A DNA stretch of 64,000 nucleotides from Spinacia oleracea (lineage: Eukaryota > Streptophyta > Magnoliopsida > Caryophyllales > Amaranthaceae). How positions within the stretch are numbered: position 1 is the stretch's first letter; every line of letters begins with the position of its first letter. The stretch is taken from the NCBI RefSeq assembly GCF_020520425.1, contig NC_079490.1, positions 1,674,001-1,738,000 on the forward strand, in the 5' to 3' direction. Both the position numbers and the translations under genes were made by a program. Below, in pieces: positions 43,605 through 55,400 of the stretch. The notes under the pieces were generated by a model, which worked only from the letters and a program-made list of their open reading frames with translations, was not told where the DNA came from and ran no database searches.

Positions 43605-45229
43605 ATCTTTTTTGACCAAGATCTGCTTGTGGGTATAACTAAAAAAAAACTCTTAACTAAGGTTGACGTTTAGATATTGTAAGGCGAGTGTAAAATTATC
43701 TCAAATACTTAAAAGTTACCCCCATAAAAATTTAAAAGTCGATTTTAATTACTTTTTCTTTTTAATAAAGTTACTCATCAATTCAAAATCACGTATAATA
43801 TATAGAGATAATCATATAACCTTTGACGAAATACGTTAAAAATTTAATCAAAATACATTAAAAACTATCAAAAATTGAATAAACATGACTCTAATTTACA
43901 CCCAAAATAGGCAAGACCTTCTAAACACGTTTCTTTGTCTCTTCACTTTAATCATTTCATACTATAAAACGTAGTACCTCAAAAGTATTGTTAAGTTTTA
44001 AAAGGGTTGTATATTTTGTATTGATTTTCTTCTCATTCTTTAACTTAAAGAATTATCAAAACATACATGACTAAATTTAATCACACGTCATTTTTTTTGT
44101 GTCTTTTTCTAAATATTAATTTGTCTCTACTTTAAAAAGTATATGTATGCTTGACATTTTTGTTAGAGAGATTAAGAGAGTACCATAAATTCAAAACTAT
44201 TTAACTCTACAAGCTCCTCATTTCAGTAACTTTAATTTGATTATCTTGGTAAATACGTAAGTAGTAGATAAAAAAGTTACTACGTAAATTAAAAGGGTAA
44301 ATTTTCAATAAATTAGTATGATTACCTATTTACCTTTAAGTATTCAGAATAGTTTATAAGGAGCAATTTTATTGTAAAGAAAACAACTTTATTTGTCAAA
44401 AAAATAGGTGATTTTTTTTAAATCACCAATATTTGTTGGTTCGAATGAACTCATTTCTCAAATTATTACAATTTTGACGAATTTTTGAAATAAAACGTTT
44501 ACTTACTTTTTGTGCAAAGAAAATTATTACTCCGTGCTCCAAAGGGAGAACCTTGTGCATTAAGGGTTTTTTACTCTGTTAATTTTTAAAGGGAGTTGGT
44601 CCACACTAAATTTATTGCGGACCATGTCTAAAAAAAAATAAAGTCAACAACTTGATTTTAATCTATTTTGATTTCTTGACGTGTTAATTAGAATTATTAT
44701 ATAAAAAAAACAAATTGGTGTCGTTAGTACATGTTGTGCTTGAAATATGTGATTTTAAGTCATGATTTCTCTTTTTAAAAACATAAGGTTACTTTTATTC
44801 AAGAAATGGTTACTATATCTAAGAAAATTGGTACGGAATATTTATTATAGTCATTATATGTATAATAAAAATCATTGTTATGTAAAAGAGGTGTTAGAGT
44901 AAATTGTTGGATATAGATCCGCATGATACGCAAGAATAATCCTTTTAACTCTTAATAATTCAACTAATAAATTATTGAGTTTTTTGGCTCATAAAAATGT
45001 TTGGGCCTTATAGAAATGGGCCATTGGGCCTCTTTCTCCCAACAAGTCAACAACCACGTGATATTGTGTCCACATTGATTGGCAAAATTGGGTCAGAATT
45101 AGTTGCCATTTTAAACAATTTAGTTTCTTGTCATGTCATGTGAGATTTTCTTTGGTGAAGGGAATGTGAAAATTTGGGTCTGTTTGTTTCAACTTATTTT
45201 GACTTATTTTAATAAAAAAGGTTTAAATA

Positions 45230-45586
45230 AGAGCATGTTCAGTCCTGTTTTGTCTTAAGACTTACTTCAAATGCCACATCAGCTTTCTACTAACTTTTAA
45301 TAATTTTTTATGCGCTAAGACTTGCTAAAAACTCAACTAAATTTATCTCTTCACCCCTAAGACTCAATTAAGATTTATCAATACATGTACATGACATCAC
45401 TCACTTTTAGGATGACATCACCCATGTGAGTGTCCAAGTCTTAAATTGAGTCTTGAAAAACCAAGACTCCGCTTAAGACTTTGTTAAGACAAAGGGAGAT
45501 AAATGGGTGAAATTATGGAAGTCTTGTCTTAAGATAATATTGATGATGTCATCCCAAGTCTTAAAACTTAGGGCTGATCTTGCTCT
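45230..45586. mobile_element. TIR MITE with AGAGCA(T/A)G ends, superfamily unclear
   Basis: 357 bp with inverted ends AGAGCATGTTCAGTCC and GGGCTGATCTTGCTCT (13 of 16 pairing). The interior repeats AAGACTTA/TAAGTCTT words that can fold into long hairpins. GAGCA-type ends occur in plant hAT and Mutator MITEs; no clear target duplication was seen. Confidence 0.7.
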
Positions 45587-45716
45587 AAGTTCAGTTAAAT
45601 TAATAATGTTAGGCAAATTAAGTTGTGTCAAACATAACCTAATTGTAAATAAATGGAAGAGATTTTAAACGGTTACCGAGTACAAATGTACAATACTATG
45701 TACCTTGTATTACGTT

Positions 45717-46053
45717 TGTTCCGGGGTTGAAACGATGGAAGGAGCGTCCTTGATGTCTTGAGTTCCGATCACGTACGGTGCCTGCAAGATGAACTCCGGG
45801 CCAAAGGGGGGGTCCCCGAGGCGGAGCCTCCGACGCTCAAGTCAGTACAATTGATGTATAAAATGAGGTGTTTAGGGGAGAGAGAGAGTAGGGTGGCTTC
45901 TCTAGGGTTAGAGAATGACCTCTTTACCTTGCCCTTTGAGGGGTATATATAGTGCCTTTGTTGGGCCTTTGAGGCCTTGTAAGGGATATTGGGCTTGAGT
46001 GGATTTTATTGGCTTTTAGGTTAAAATGGTGGGCCCATTTTAACACCCCAACA
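45717..46053 (-). mobile_element. Solo LTR (short) with perfect 5-bp target duplication
   Basis: 337 bp with ends TGTTCC...CCAACA, flanked by ACGTT at 45712-45716 and 46054-46058. Read on the minus strand it starts TGTTGGGGTGTTAAAATGGG, a typical LTR start, with TATATATA about 110 bp in, so minus is the likely orientation. The centre is GC-rich and contains the CTCCGACGCTCAAGTCAGT word found in repeats of many plants. A fossil with no internal sequence. The open frame at 45758-45952 is incidental. Confidence 0.82.
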
Positions 46054-46574
46054 ACGTTATTTAAGAGAATTAAGACAAGGATCAAAATACGTCAAAGTGA
46101 TCTTCTTCTAGATATAGTAATGTGAGAAATTGAGAGAAGAGAGTGCGCACATCACCGGAAGATTATTTTTCAAACTCCTATATCTATAAGATTATAAACT
46201 CCCTTTCATGAAATGAAACTGTATCAAAGAGTCCATTTTACGTTACTTAACACGTGTTGTCTTATTTCTTGTCTTCTCATCAATTCATTATCATAACACA
46301 AATTCTTATTTATAATAGGTGTACAATAAATATTGTATATCGGAGTAAAAGTTGACTCAAAATGCTTAAAAGTTACATTTATATATGTAAAAGTTATCTA
46401 TTTTTTAATGATAAATTTTTTCATTTGAATAAAAATTATTTCTTCAAATCACTAATATGTATAAATTAATCATTTAACCTTTTAAAATGTTTATCTATCA
46501 ACTTTTTAATTTTATAATACAAAAGTTACAGAAAAATAGGTTAAAGTTACAAAAAACTGCATAAAAGTTATCTT

Positions 46575-46600
46575 GGTGTACAATAAATTTATTGTACACC
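46575..46600. repeat. Perfect 26-nt palindrome
   Basis: GGTGTACAATAAA followed directly by its exact complement TTTATTGTACACC. A partial version, GGTGTACAATAAATATTGTA, lies at 46318-46337, and a related TTTATTGTACACCAGATG at 7906-7924. These may be the ends of one family of about 280 bp; class unknown. Confidence 0.75.
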
Positions 46601-47059
46601 TTGTGCGCGCAAGACCTTTTGTTATCATAATTAATGTCTGGCGTATTATCTTACCGATTTGCAATATAAATGTATACGCCTAATTTTAATAACGTGTTAT
46701 GATTGGAGCCAATTTCTTACTTATGATTTTACATTTATGGCTAATGGTTTGGATTAAATTAAAACCAAATTTCCATTTTTGTAAATTGTGTAGTTTGACT
46801 TTTAGCAAAGAAATTCCAAGTAAGCTTAAAGTGCAAAATATTGAACAATTTTTCTTTTTGTGGCAAATGTACGATTTTTTTTTTTTGGTGATTTATTATT
46901 TATTTTATTTTTAATTTGGGAGGTGTGGACTTGTGGACTTTTGATATAGAGGAGAGGGCAATTATGCTGAGTTGCTGACTAATCTATTGCCTCAAGAGTC
47001 TAGAGGACATCCTTCCATATTCCCTATAATGCCACCACGTGTCATCTATCATCCATGTA

Positions 47060-47322
47060 AACCGATTTTTCGTTTCGAAATAATAGGGACACTTTGATTT
47101 TTGATACTATTTATAAATTTCAGTTTGACCGTCATTTGTGATTTATGTGTAAGGAAAAATATAGTCGTGTGAGATCTCGTTCGATTCATCTCGATATGTA
47201 CTTTTAGAATATTAAACTTTTATAATTTTAATGAATACAAAATTAGAGATATTAATGACCAAACATTTACATTAGCAAGCGTGAAAAAGTGAATTGTCCC
47301 CATTATTTCGAAACAGGGGGAG
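47060..47322. mobile_element. Stowaway-like MITE
   Basis: About 263 bp. The right end is CGAAACAGGGGGAG followed by TA. The left arm TTTCGAAATAATAGGGACA pairs with the right arm TGTCCCCATTATTTCGAAA. The interior carries TATAGTCGTGTGAGATCTCG as in 58623-58881. The extreme left terminus is eroded and placed approximately. Confidence 0.72.
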
Positions 47323-48550
47323 TAATAAGCTAGGTTTAGCACAATGAAAAATATCATACAACACCTTTTATTTTTAAGTTTGGGATTCAATCTCACTAGG
47401 AGTATTTTGATGGAGCGGTCTCCATTGTCCTTTTTTCCTTCTACCAAAATGTCCAGCCCGCTAACCTAAGACGGGTTAACTCGAAAGGAATTCCGACCAT
47501 GATAAACCCCACGAGTTCCATCACATTTAAAGATTTTTTGTTTTTTCCATTATGTTTTTGGTCAATATATACAATACAATGACAAATTGTTATTTGTTTC
47601 TAGCTCTTTTAATTTTTTCCTCATATCAATGACCTGAAAATTGTATGTTAGCTTAGTTATAAATTTTATACATTTCAATGAATATGTTGTTGTCATGAGT
47701 AATTATAGAGTATCATCCTATGTAACAATTACTCCTTATAATAGAGGTCTGTCACACTTCAATTAATCAAAAGTAGGTAATTGAATGGAACTTCCCGTAT
47801 AAGAAATTAAAAAATAGCCATAAATAACCGAAGAAAAAGAAGCGTAATGGTGACCCTAATGCTAGAGGTGACAAACATGTCGTGTCATGTCGTGTCGTGT
47901 CGTTTTCATATTGGTCTTGTGAAATACCGATGTTAGGACTATCAATAACGTAATGTAAAATGCACTATACTTGCAAATTTGCAATAGTATAACAAAATGA
48001 TCACAACCGGCCGTGTTTAGGTTGGTTTCTTGTGGTATTGATTTCGTATTTTCTCTCAATACTTTCATGTTCACATCGTGTTGGTTTCAATCGTGATCGT
48101 ATTGTCATATCGTGTCAGAAACTGTCAACTCTATCACAGATCCACAAATGGAATACTACATAAGTACATTATACTCCATTTTAACTAATTTTTCATATTT
48201 AATTAAATTAGTTAAACGAGAAATATTTCATTTTAGTCCGTGTATCCTTATTCGACGTCCGCGTATAATTAAGTCGGACAGCATACAAGCACGTCCATTG
48301 TGACACTTTCAGTCTATCACTAGACAAATACAAAAACTAACTCAGAAAATATCGCCTAATCCCACTCTCCACCAAAACCGCACGATTCAACATCCAACGG
48401 CTTAAAATCCTCCTTTACCGTTGAAAATCACAACCTTTTTTTAAAAACCTCAAAAATATAAAAAAACAAAATCAAAATCAAAATCAAAATCAAAATCACT
48501 CTCTTTCTCTTTCTCTCTCCCTCTCGCTCTGTAACTCGGAGCCTTCAACA

Positions 48551-51500
48551 ATGGCGTCCATGGCTCTGAGTCTAACTTCATCTCCTACCTACTCTCTCTC
48601 CTTCAGATCTCTCCCTTCTCTCAAACCTCTCTCCAAATCTCAACCCTCCATTTCCCTCCCTTCTCTCAGATCCAACGCTTCAAAATCTCCATCTCTCTCA
48701 CACAAACACTTCCTCTCTCCTCCTTCTCTTCTCCTCCCTCACAAACTCAAACCCATTTCAGCTTCAAACCCACCTCCACCTCCAGCTCCAGTCCCCTCCC
48801 CAGCTCCAGTTTCAGCTCCAGCTCAAGTTCAGCCATGGCAGGGAGCTTCAATCAAACCTCTACTCGCATCAATCTTAACAGGTGTCATAATCTGGTTCAT
48901 CCCTACACCAGAGGGAGTCTCCAGAAACGCATGGCAACTCCTCGCAATCTTCCTCTCCACCATTGTTGGAATCATCACTCAACCTTTACCTTTGGGTGCC
49001 GTTGCATTGATGGGGTTAGGCGCTTCAGTTTTGACAAAAACCCTAACATTCTCCGCCGCGTTTTCCGCTTTCGGTGACCCAATTCCATGGTTGATCGCTC
49101 TCGCCTTCTTCTTCGCTCGTGGGTTCATCAAAACTGGACTCGGGAATCGAATTGCGTACCAATTTGTGAAACTATTTGGGAGTTCTTCATTAGGGTTAGG
49201 TTACAGTCTTGTTTTTAGTGAAGCTCTTTTAGCCCCTGCAATTCCTTCTGTTTCTGCAAGAGCAGGCGGGATTTTTCTTCCATTGGTGAAATCCCTGTGT
49301 ATTGCTTGTGGTAGCAATGTGGGTGATGGAACTGAGAGGAAATTGGGGGCTTGGTTGATGCTTACATGTTTCCAAACTTCTGTGATTTCTAGCTCTATGT
49401 TTTTAACTGCTATGGCTGCTAATCCTTTGAGTGCAACTTTGACATTCAATACTATTGGTAAGGCAATTGGGTGGATGGATTGGGCTAAAGCTGCTTTTGT
49501 TCCTGGGTTGGTTTCTTTGATTGTTGTTCCTTTACTGTTGTATGTGGTTTACCCTCCTGAGATTAAGTCTAGTCCTGATGCTCCTCGCCTTGCCAAAGAG
49601 AAGTTGGACAAGATGGGTCCTATGACAAAGAATGAGAGCATTATGGCTGTCACTTTGCTTCTCACGGTAAATTCTTTGTTCTTTTTGGTTGAATTTGTAG
49701 GTGTTTGATGATTAGTTGCATTGGAGGTTGGTTTTAGTTTGCAAGTTTTGATGAATTTGATCTTGAATTTTGATTTATTTGGTTGAGTTGTATGCTGGCA
49801 TTGGCTGTTGGTTTAGCTTGCAAATGATGATAGGATTAGGTAATGCATTGATCAAGTTGCAAAATTCTGATTGTTTTTGGTGAAATTTGTAGGTGATTGA
49901 TGATTAGTTGCATAAATTAAATTGGAGGTTGGTTTAGATTTCAAATTTTGATTGATTTGATCTTGAATTTTGGTTTGTTTGATTGAATTGTATGATGGGT
50001 ATAGCTGCATTGGTTGTTGGTTTAGCTTGCAAATGTTATTTGATGATATAATTGGGTATTAAGTTGCATAGGATTTTGCTTCTCACGGTAAATTCTTTGT
50101 TCATTTTGGTTAATTTTTTAGGTGTTTGATGATCAGTTGTTTTGGATGTTGTTTTAGTTTGCAAGTTTTGATGGATTTGATCTTGAATTTTGGTTTGTTT
50201 GATTGAATTGTATGCTGACTTTGGCTGCATTAACTGTTGGTTTAGCTTGCAAATGTTATTTGATGATATGACTGGGTAATGCAATGATCAAGTTGCATAG
50301 GATATTGTTTGCAAGTCTAGATGAATTCACTTTGGTGTCTTGTTCTCTTTGGTTGAATTGGATGTTATGTTATTTATATCCTTTTGCTTGCCATGTGATT
50401 GAGAATTTCTTAGCTGAATTGATAGTCTGTGTTTAGCTTGCAATTGTTAGATAATTCAAGTCTTCAATCAATGCCTGTGTGTTAAGAGTAAGGTACTGGG
50501 TATTGATAGTTTAATCAACCATGTTTAGAAGATGGTATCTATGTTGGTTGACCATATCTTGTTTACTTTTGAACTTGCAAATGCCATGGGAAGGAGGGAG
50601 TATTGGTAATCAATACTCAATTTCCACAATAATGCGAAAATACTTGATGAATTTTACTAATTAAGCAACAACACTGTTGGTTTCTGTATCAGCTTGAGTA
50701 TCTGAAAATCACAGTGATTGCAGGGACTTCATTGCTAGAACATTCTGTATATCTTAATTACCCGTGAAGATTGTTGATTGAGTAACGCTATAGTAGCCGT
50801 GGGCTAAATAGCTGCATAATTATGAGATTGTCAAAGTTGATTCTCCATTGTATACACCTTCAATGTGTACAATTTGTACTTTCACAGTTTCTCTTATGTT
50901 GTAATGTGTAACTACGATGTCCAATTATGCAATATTGATTTGCTTTCTTTGTGATAAATTCATCAGGTGGGATTGTGGGTTTTCGGAGGAAAGTTGGGCG
51001 TTGATGCAGTCACTGCGGCAATTCTTGGATTATCCGTGCTCCTCATAACTGGTGTTGTCACCTGGAAAGAGTGCTTAGCCGAGTCAGTTGCATGGGATAC
51101 CCTCACATGGTTTGCTGCACTCATTGCCATGGCTGGTTATCTCAACAAGTACGGTCTCATTACCTGGTTCAGTGAAAATGTGGTTAAGGTACTATTTCTC
51201 CTCTTCTTTCTTCTGCTCTACTTGTAACTCACTATCTTATACCAGTAGTCCAGTATGACCGAATTGATCATCTTACCTGCAATTGCGTGTTATTGGAACA
51301 TCTGACATAAAAGTTCTTATTGAGTATTGAAATTTGCTTTTCATGATTATGTTCTACATGTTCTTGTCGAAGGAAAAAACCCTCACTCCCCTATTTGATA
51401 ACAATTCTTTACTGGGGCTCATTCTTAAAGAGTTGAATAAACATACCATAACTCCATAAGTATCGTTCTCTGTGTCAGCCTTTACATCCCTACCATTCTA

Positions 51501-52425
51501 CCATTCTATAGTAATCTTTCATGAGGGTTTTTAGTTAACCTTATCATTAAGGATTGATTTAAGGGTATTTTGGCAAAATTAAAGCTTAACGTATTAAGTT
51601 TAGAAAGTGGCCTATTATCTTAATTCTTGGACGCCTCAAATATAGAAACATGGAACATTGTTTACTGTGCCTTGTCGATTAAGGGCTTATAGGTCTTTCA
51701 TATAGAGGGCTTATATTACTTAATACTCCCTCCGTCCCATTTTTATAGTAATGTATTCTATTTCGGGCGTCCCAAAATTATAGTTTTGTTTCTATTTTTG
51801 GCCATTACATTTCCCACTTTCCCATGAACTATACTAATTAAAAATGCATTGAAAACACAACAAAACAAAAACATGTACTATATTACAAATCCCCATGTAC
51901 TATGTTCCCCTTTCCCATAAAAATCAATTACCCAATGTACTATATTCCACTTTAACCCGTGAAAATGGTCAAACGGGACTATAAAAATGGGACGTATGGA
52001 GTATAATTTTGCTGTAAATAATTTACTGCAACATACACCCTGACTTATGTTTTTCCTTTCAGGTTGTTGGTGGTTTAGGTCTTTCATGGCAGATGTCATT
52101 CGGCGTTCTAGTTCTTCTTTACTTCTACTCTCACTACTTCTTTGCTAGTGGAGCTGCACATATTGGTGCCATGTTCACAGCCTTCCTTTCAGTTGCAAGT
52201 GCACTAGGGACTCCACCATTCTTGGCAGCCATTGTTCTTTCATTCCTCTCCAATCTTATGGGTGGACTCACCCACTACGGTATTGGTTCAGCCCCCGTTT
52301 TCTACGGTGCTAACTATGTTCCCCTACCACAATGGTGGGGTTACGGTTTCCTCATCTCAATAGTTAACTTGATAATCTGGCTCGGAGTTGGGGGACTTTG
52401 GTGGAAAGCTATTGGATTGTGGTGA
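48551..52425 (+). CDS. DIT1: Plastid dicarboxylate transporter 1 (2-oxoglutarate/malate translocator)
   Basis: Inner-envelope antiporter that brings 2-oxoglutarate into the chloroplast in exchange for malate, feeding GS/GOGAT ammonia assimilation and photorespiration (DiT1/OMT1, At5g12860; DASS/SLC13-type). Exons 48551-49666, 50967-51188 and 52063-52425, all phase 0, predicted 566 aa. Residues 1-90 are a Ser/Leu/Pro-rich transit peptide with a Pro-Ala linker (PPPPPAPVPSPAPV). About 12-14 hydrophobic segments follow, including GAVALMGLGASVLTKTL, PIPWLIALAFFFARGFI, WDTLTWFAALIAMAGYL and SNLMGGLTHYGIGSAPVFYG, the last a family signature. The C-terminus WWKAIGLW is as in Arabidopsis. The ATG follows a CT-rich leader. 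Intron 1 (1.3 kb) contains a duplicated donor; intron 2 holds a Stowaway MITE. Confidence 0.97.
49655..50250 (+). repeat. Tandem duplications in DiT1 intron 1, one copying the exon-1 donor
   Basis: Blocks of about 130-210 bp built on TAGGTGTTTGATGAT(T/C)AGTTG, TTTTGAT(G/T)(G/A)ATTTGATCTTGA and TTGGTTTAGCTTGCAAATG recur three times (from about 49695, 49890 and 50120). The third is preceded by TTGCTTCTCACGGTAAATTC at 50077-50096, a copy of the exon-1 end plus donor (true junction 49666|49667, copy 50087|50088, offset 421 bp). Confidence 0.88.
51726..52001. mobile_element. Stowaway-like MITE in DiT1 intron 2
   Basis: 276 bp flanked by TA (51724-51725, 52002-52003), left CTCCCTCCGTCCCATTTTTA, right ATAAAAATGGGACGTATGGAG. 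It ends 61 bp before the exon-3 acceptor, so its right part may overlap the branch-point region. Confidence 0.87.
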
Positions 52426-55400
52426 TCAGGTTGGTGCTCGTTCGTAGAATTTGTTGACCCTGCAATTTAGTACTTCTCGCGAATACTTGCCTATTATATA
52501 CAAGCTCTTCCTAGAGGTAGCCCTCTGCATTTTTGTTTTTTAGAAAATTTAATCCCCCTTTGTCTCTGCGAAATGAAACAGATCATGAAATATAAAGAGC
52601 AAAATAGTTCAAATTTGTTTTACTGTCATGAGAATTGCCTTTTGTTCCTTACTAATACTAACTGATTGCTTTTGATTTTTTTTGGTAAAATACTTAAAAA
52701 TCCCCCCTTTCCCGGGATGAAGATTTGATCCAACATATTAGAAGGTGACCCTGTTGTATGTAGCTCCTGGTTAATGACACATCTTTACGATAAAAATGCA
52801 CATTTTGCGGTTTAAAAGCACACTTTTACAATTTAAAAGCACATTTTTTTCCCGAAACAATTCTTTTTGTTTTGGTGATTGTATAGTATTCAACAATATG
52901 TTCTTTTGAAGCGTGTGCGTTTTTTGTCTATTAAAATGTGCTTTTAATAGGTAAATATGTGCTTTTAGACAATAAAAATGCACTTTCTGAATGATTAAAA
53001 TGTCAGAGTAGTTCTACATGCAACCGGGTGTACCTTCGACCAAATGATTTGATCCCATTTTACCAAAAACCGGTAATGTGGAAGGCTAATAGTATACTAT
53101 CAAGCCAACCACAATTTTCGAACATATTGGTTGTTTGAGTGCCAATCAATAGGTTTTCTGATCTGTATTCATTCCATGGAGAATATCAGTACAATACCTA
53201 GATTTCCATTGCTATATGATAAGGTATTCTTGTTCATTGTGGCCCTTACACCCTGAAAATTCCACTGATTTTTAGATATGTAGGGATCCACTTTTAGAAA
53301 CTTAAGGATATCAAAAGCAGATAAATTGAGGCTGTGTTTAATTGTTTATACCTTTGGTTGTTGATAAGTAGGGATGTTATGTAAACATCACATACATACT
53401 TTGTATTAAAACCATATACGTAAAATTCCGATGGACCATATTGATAGGAACTAGTTAGTATAGTGACAGGCACATAGTTACTAGTGGCTAACAAGGTTTT
53501 AGAGATCCTTTCGTGGACCACGACTTGCCACCGGCCTAGGGTTATGGAATCTCAGCCTTGATTTTTTCTCTGTTTTGTTGTGATTGTAACTTCTGGAAGC
53601 TGAGAAGATGACAATTGAAGCTCATTATTGTATCAGTGAATGATTCAGTGATACCCTTTGTTTGGTTCAAAGAACAAGATGATTGACTTTGTTCTCTTCA
53701 CATGGTCTGATCTGATTTTTCTAGTTTCTGGTCTAGTCTGATCTGAATTTTTCCGTGAGTTCTTTTTCTGATAAGGTTTTGTCTTATTTTTTCTGGTCTG
53801 GTTGATTTAAGAAGAATAAGTAATAAGCGATAAGAATGCGGTGAAAAGAACAAGGTCTGTAGACCTCTTGTTCTCTCTTACTGATTTATGATTCTTATTC
53901 TATTTTTTGTTGATTAAATTTGATTTTTGCTTAAGTTGATCAGAAACAGAGCCATGAACACAAGTATTTTTGAAGTTTGGTTGCGCTTTGCGCACATAGC
54001 AGAAACCTTGCTTATATAACAGGAATAGAAGTAGAGAGATTGACATGTATGGAAATCTACCAGTAGCCATCTTTGGTTACTAGATTGAGCATGGTTTGTT
54101 AATACATTACAGATTCCATATTTTTTTTCTTATGTGTGTTAAAATTGCATTTTAGCAGTTTGTGACGCGCCCTTACTGGTCTACATACTCTACAGTACTC
54201 CCTCCGTTCCTAAAAGTAAAGTGAGAAGTTTGCTCTATAGAGCAATCTTCAATTCTTCACTGTCTGTGATAAAGTAGAATTTATCCTTTTCTTAGCAGAC
54301 TGAGCTATATCACCATATTCTTGAAGGATTCTTATGTTGTGCAAACTATGGTGAAACTATGGTGTATTATGCACTTCTGATTCCTGTTGCTGGTGGAACT
54401 AGATGCCCTAATTCATGTAAAATCCGATGCACAAAATAATTCAATATGTAGACGATTATGCTGTTCTTTTCACCTTATTCTTATTGCTTATAAGAACTGA
54501 ATAGAAAAGTCAGACCAAACCAGAAAAAGGGGGAAAAAACACTCACAAAAAACATTCAAACCAAACCAGATTAGGAAGAGTCGGATCAGACGAGACTAAA
54601 AACTAGAAAAATCAGTCCAGATCAGGTGCAGAGAACAAAGTCGTTGATCATTCTGGTAAACTGTACCCAAATTCTAGTCTATAGTTCTATTATTATGAAA
54701 TTGTGGTCGGATCGGGTCAGTTTTCGAGTTGAGTTGCTTCTTATTATTCGGAACGATATTTCCCGATTTTCTCAACACCCTTGACTTCGAATCTCACACA
54801 ATAGGACTATAGGAGTATGATGTAGCCATGTGGAAATGTAGCTCACAACTTACCTCTTTAGTCTTTACCTAATTATGTACGGACTATGCAAATGAGTTAC
54901 AAATTATCGCTGAATAACTCATATTTACGTTATAAGTCACGTCTTAAAAACCGTAAAAAATCAAATGGGACAAACAGTTAAAGACAGAGGACGTATATTC
55001 AGACTCTATGTTACATTTTACAATAGGAGTCCACCTTTAAGTGCCTAATATTACCTCATATCATATGCAAGAAGCCAAGAAAATTATGTTTGGTGTATCA
55101 TTGTGTGTATAATAATCTCATTCCCAATTAGGTAAAGCTTAGGTAAGGATTAAATTAAACCACTATTTCTAGTGAAGTAGGTGTTGCCCACGCCGTCGCA
55201 GACCGTGTTTCGTGTTGAGCCCACGTGCCTTGAGGTTGAACGAGTATAATTCACACCAAGCTCACTTGTTTTGTATCGGATCAGGCAAGATCGAAACTTC
55301 AAAAAGGCGGCCCAGACACGACTCTATCCCACGCGCCTTCGTGCTGGGTTGGATCGTGCTTTCTTGACTGAGCCCAATTTTACTTAATTTAGCGTGTTTT

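Larger units (their letters stand above)
39528..48550. other. Intergenic region between MYB46-like gene and DiT1
   Basis: 9 kb without a recognisable gene. Contents: the MYB 3' UTR with a (TA)n(CA)n run (39783-39818); two solo LTRs (41378-42022, 45717-46053); three Stowaway-like MITEs (42530-42795, 42866-43133, 47060-47322); a CACTA-like MITE (43337-43604); a TIR MITE (45230-45586); AT-rich tracts with repeated AAAAGTTAC words (about 43690-44560 and 46330-46600); and the DiT1 promoter and leader, with an (AAAATC)n run at 48475-48500 followed by a CT tract. Confidence 0.65.

Noticed and set aside
45758-45952. Open frame of 64 codons
   Set aside because: Lies entirely inside the short solo LTR (45717-46053).
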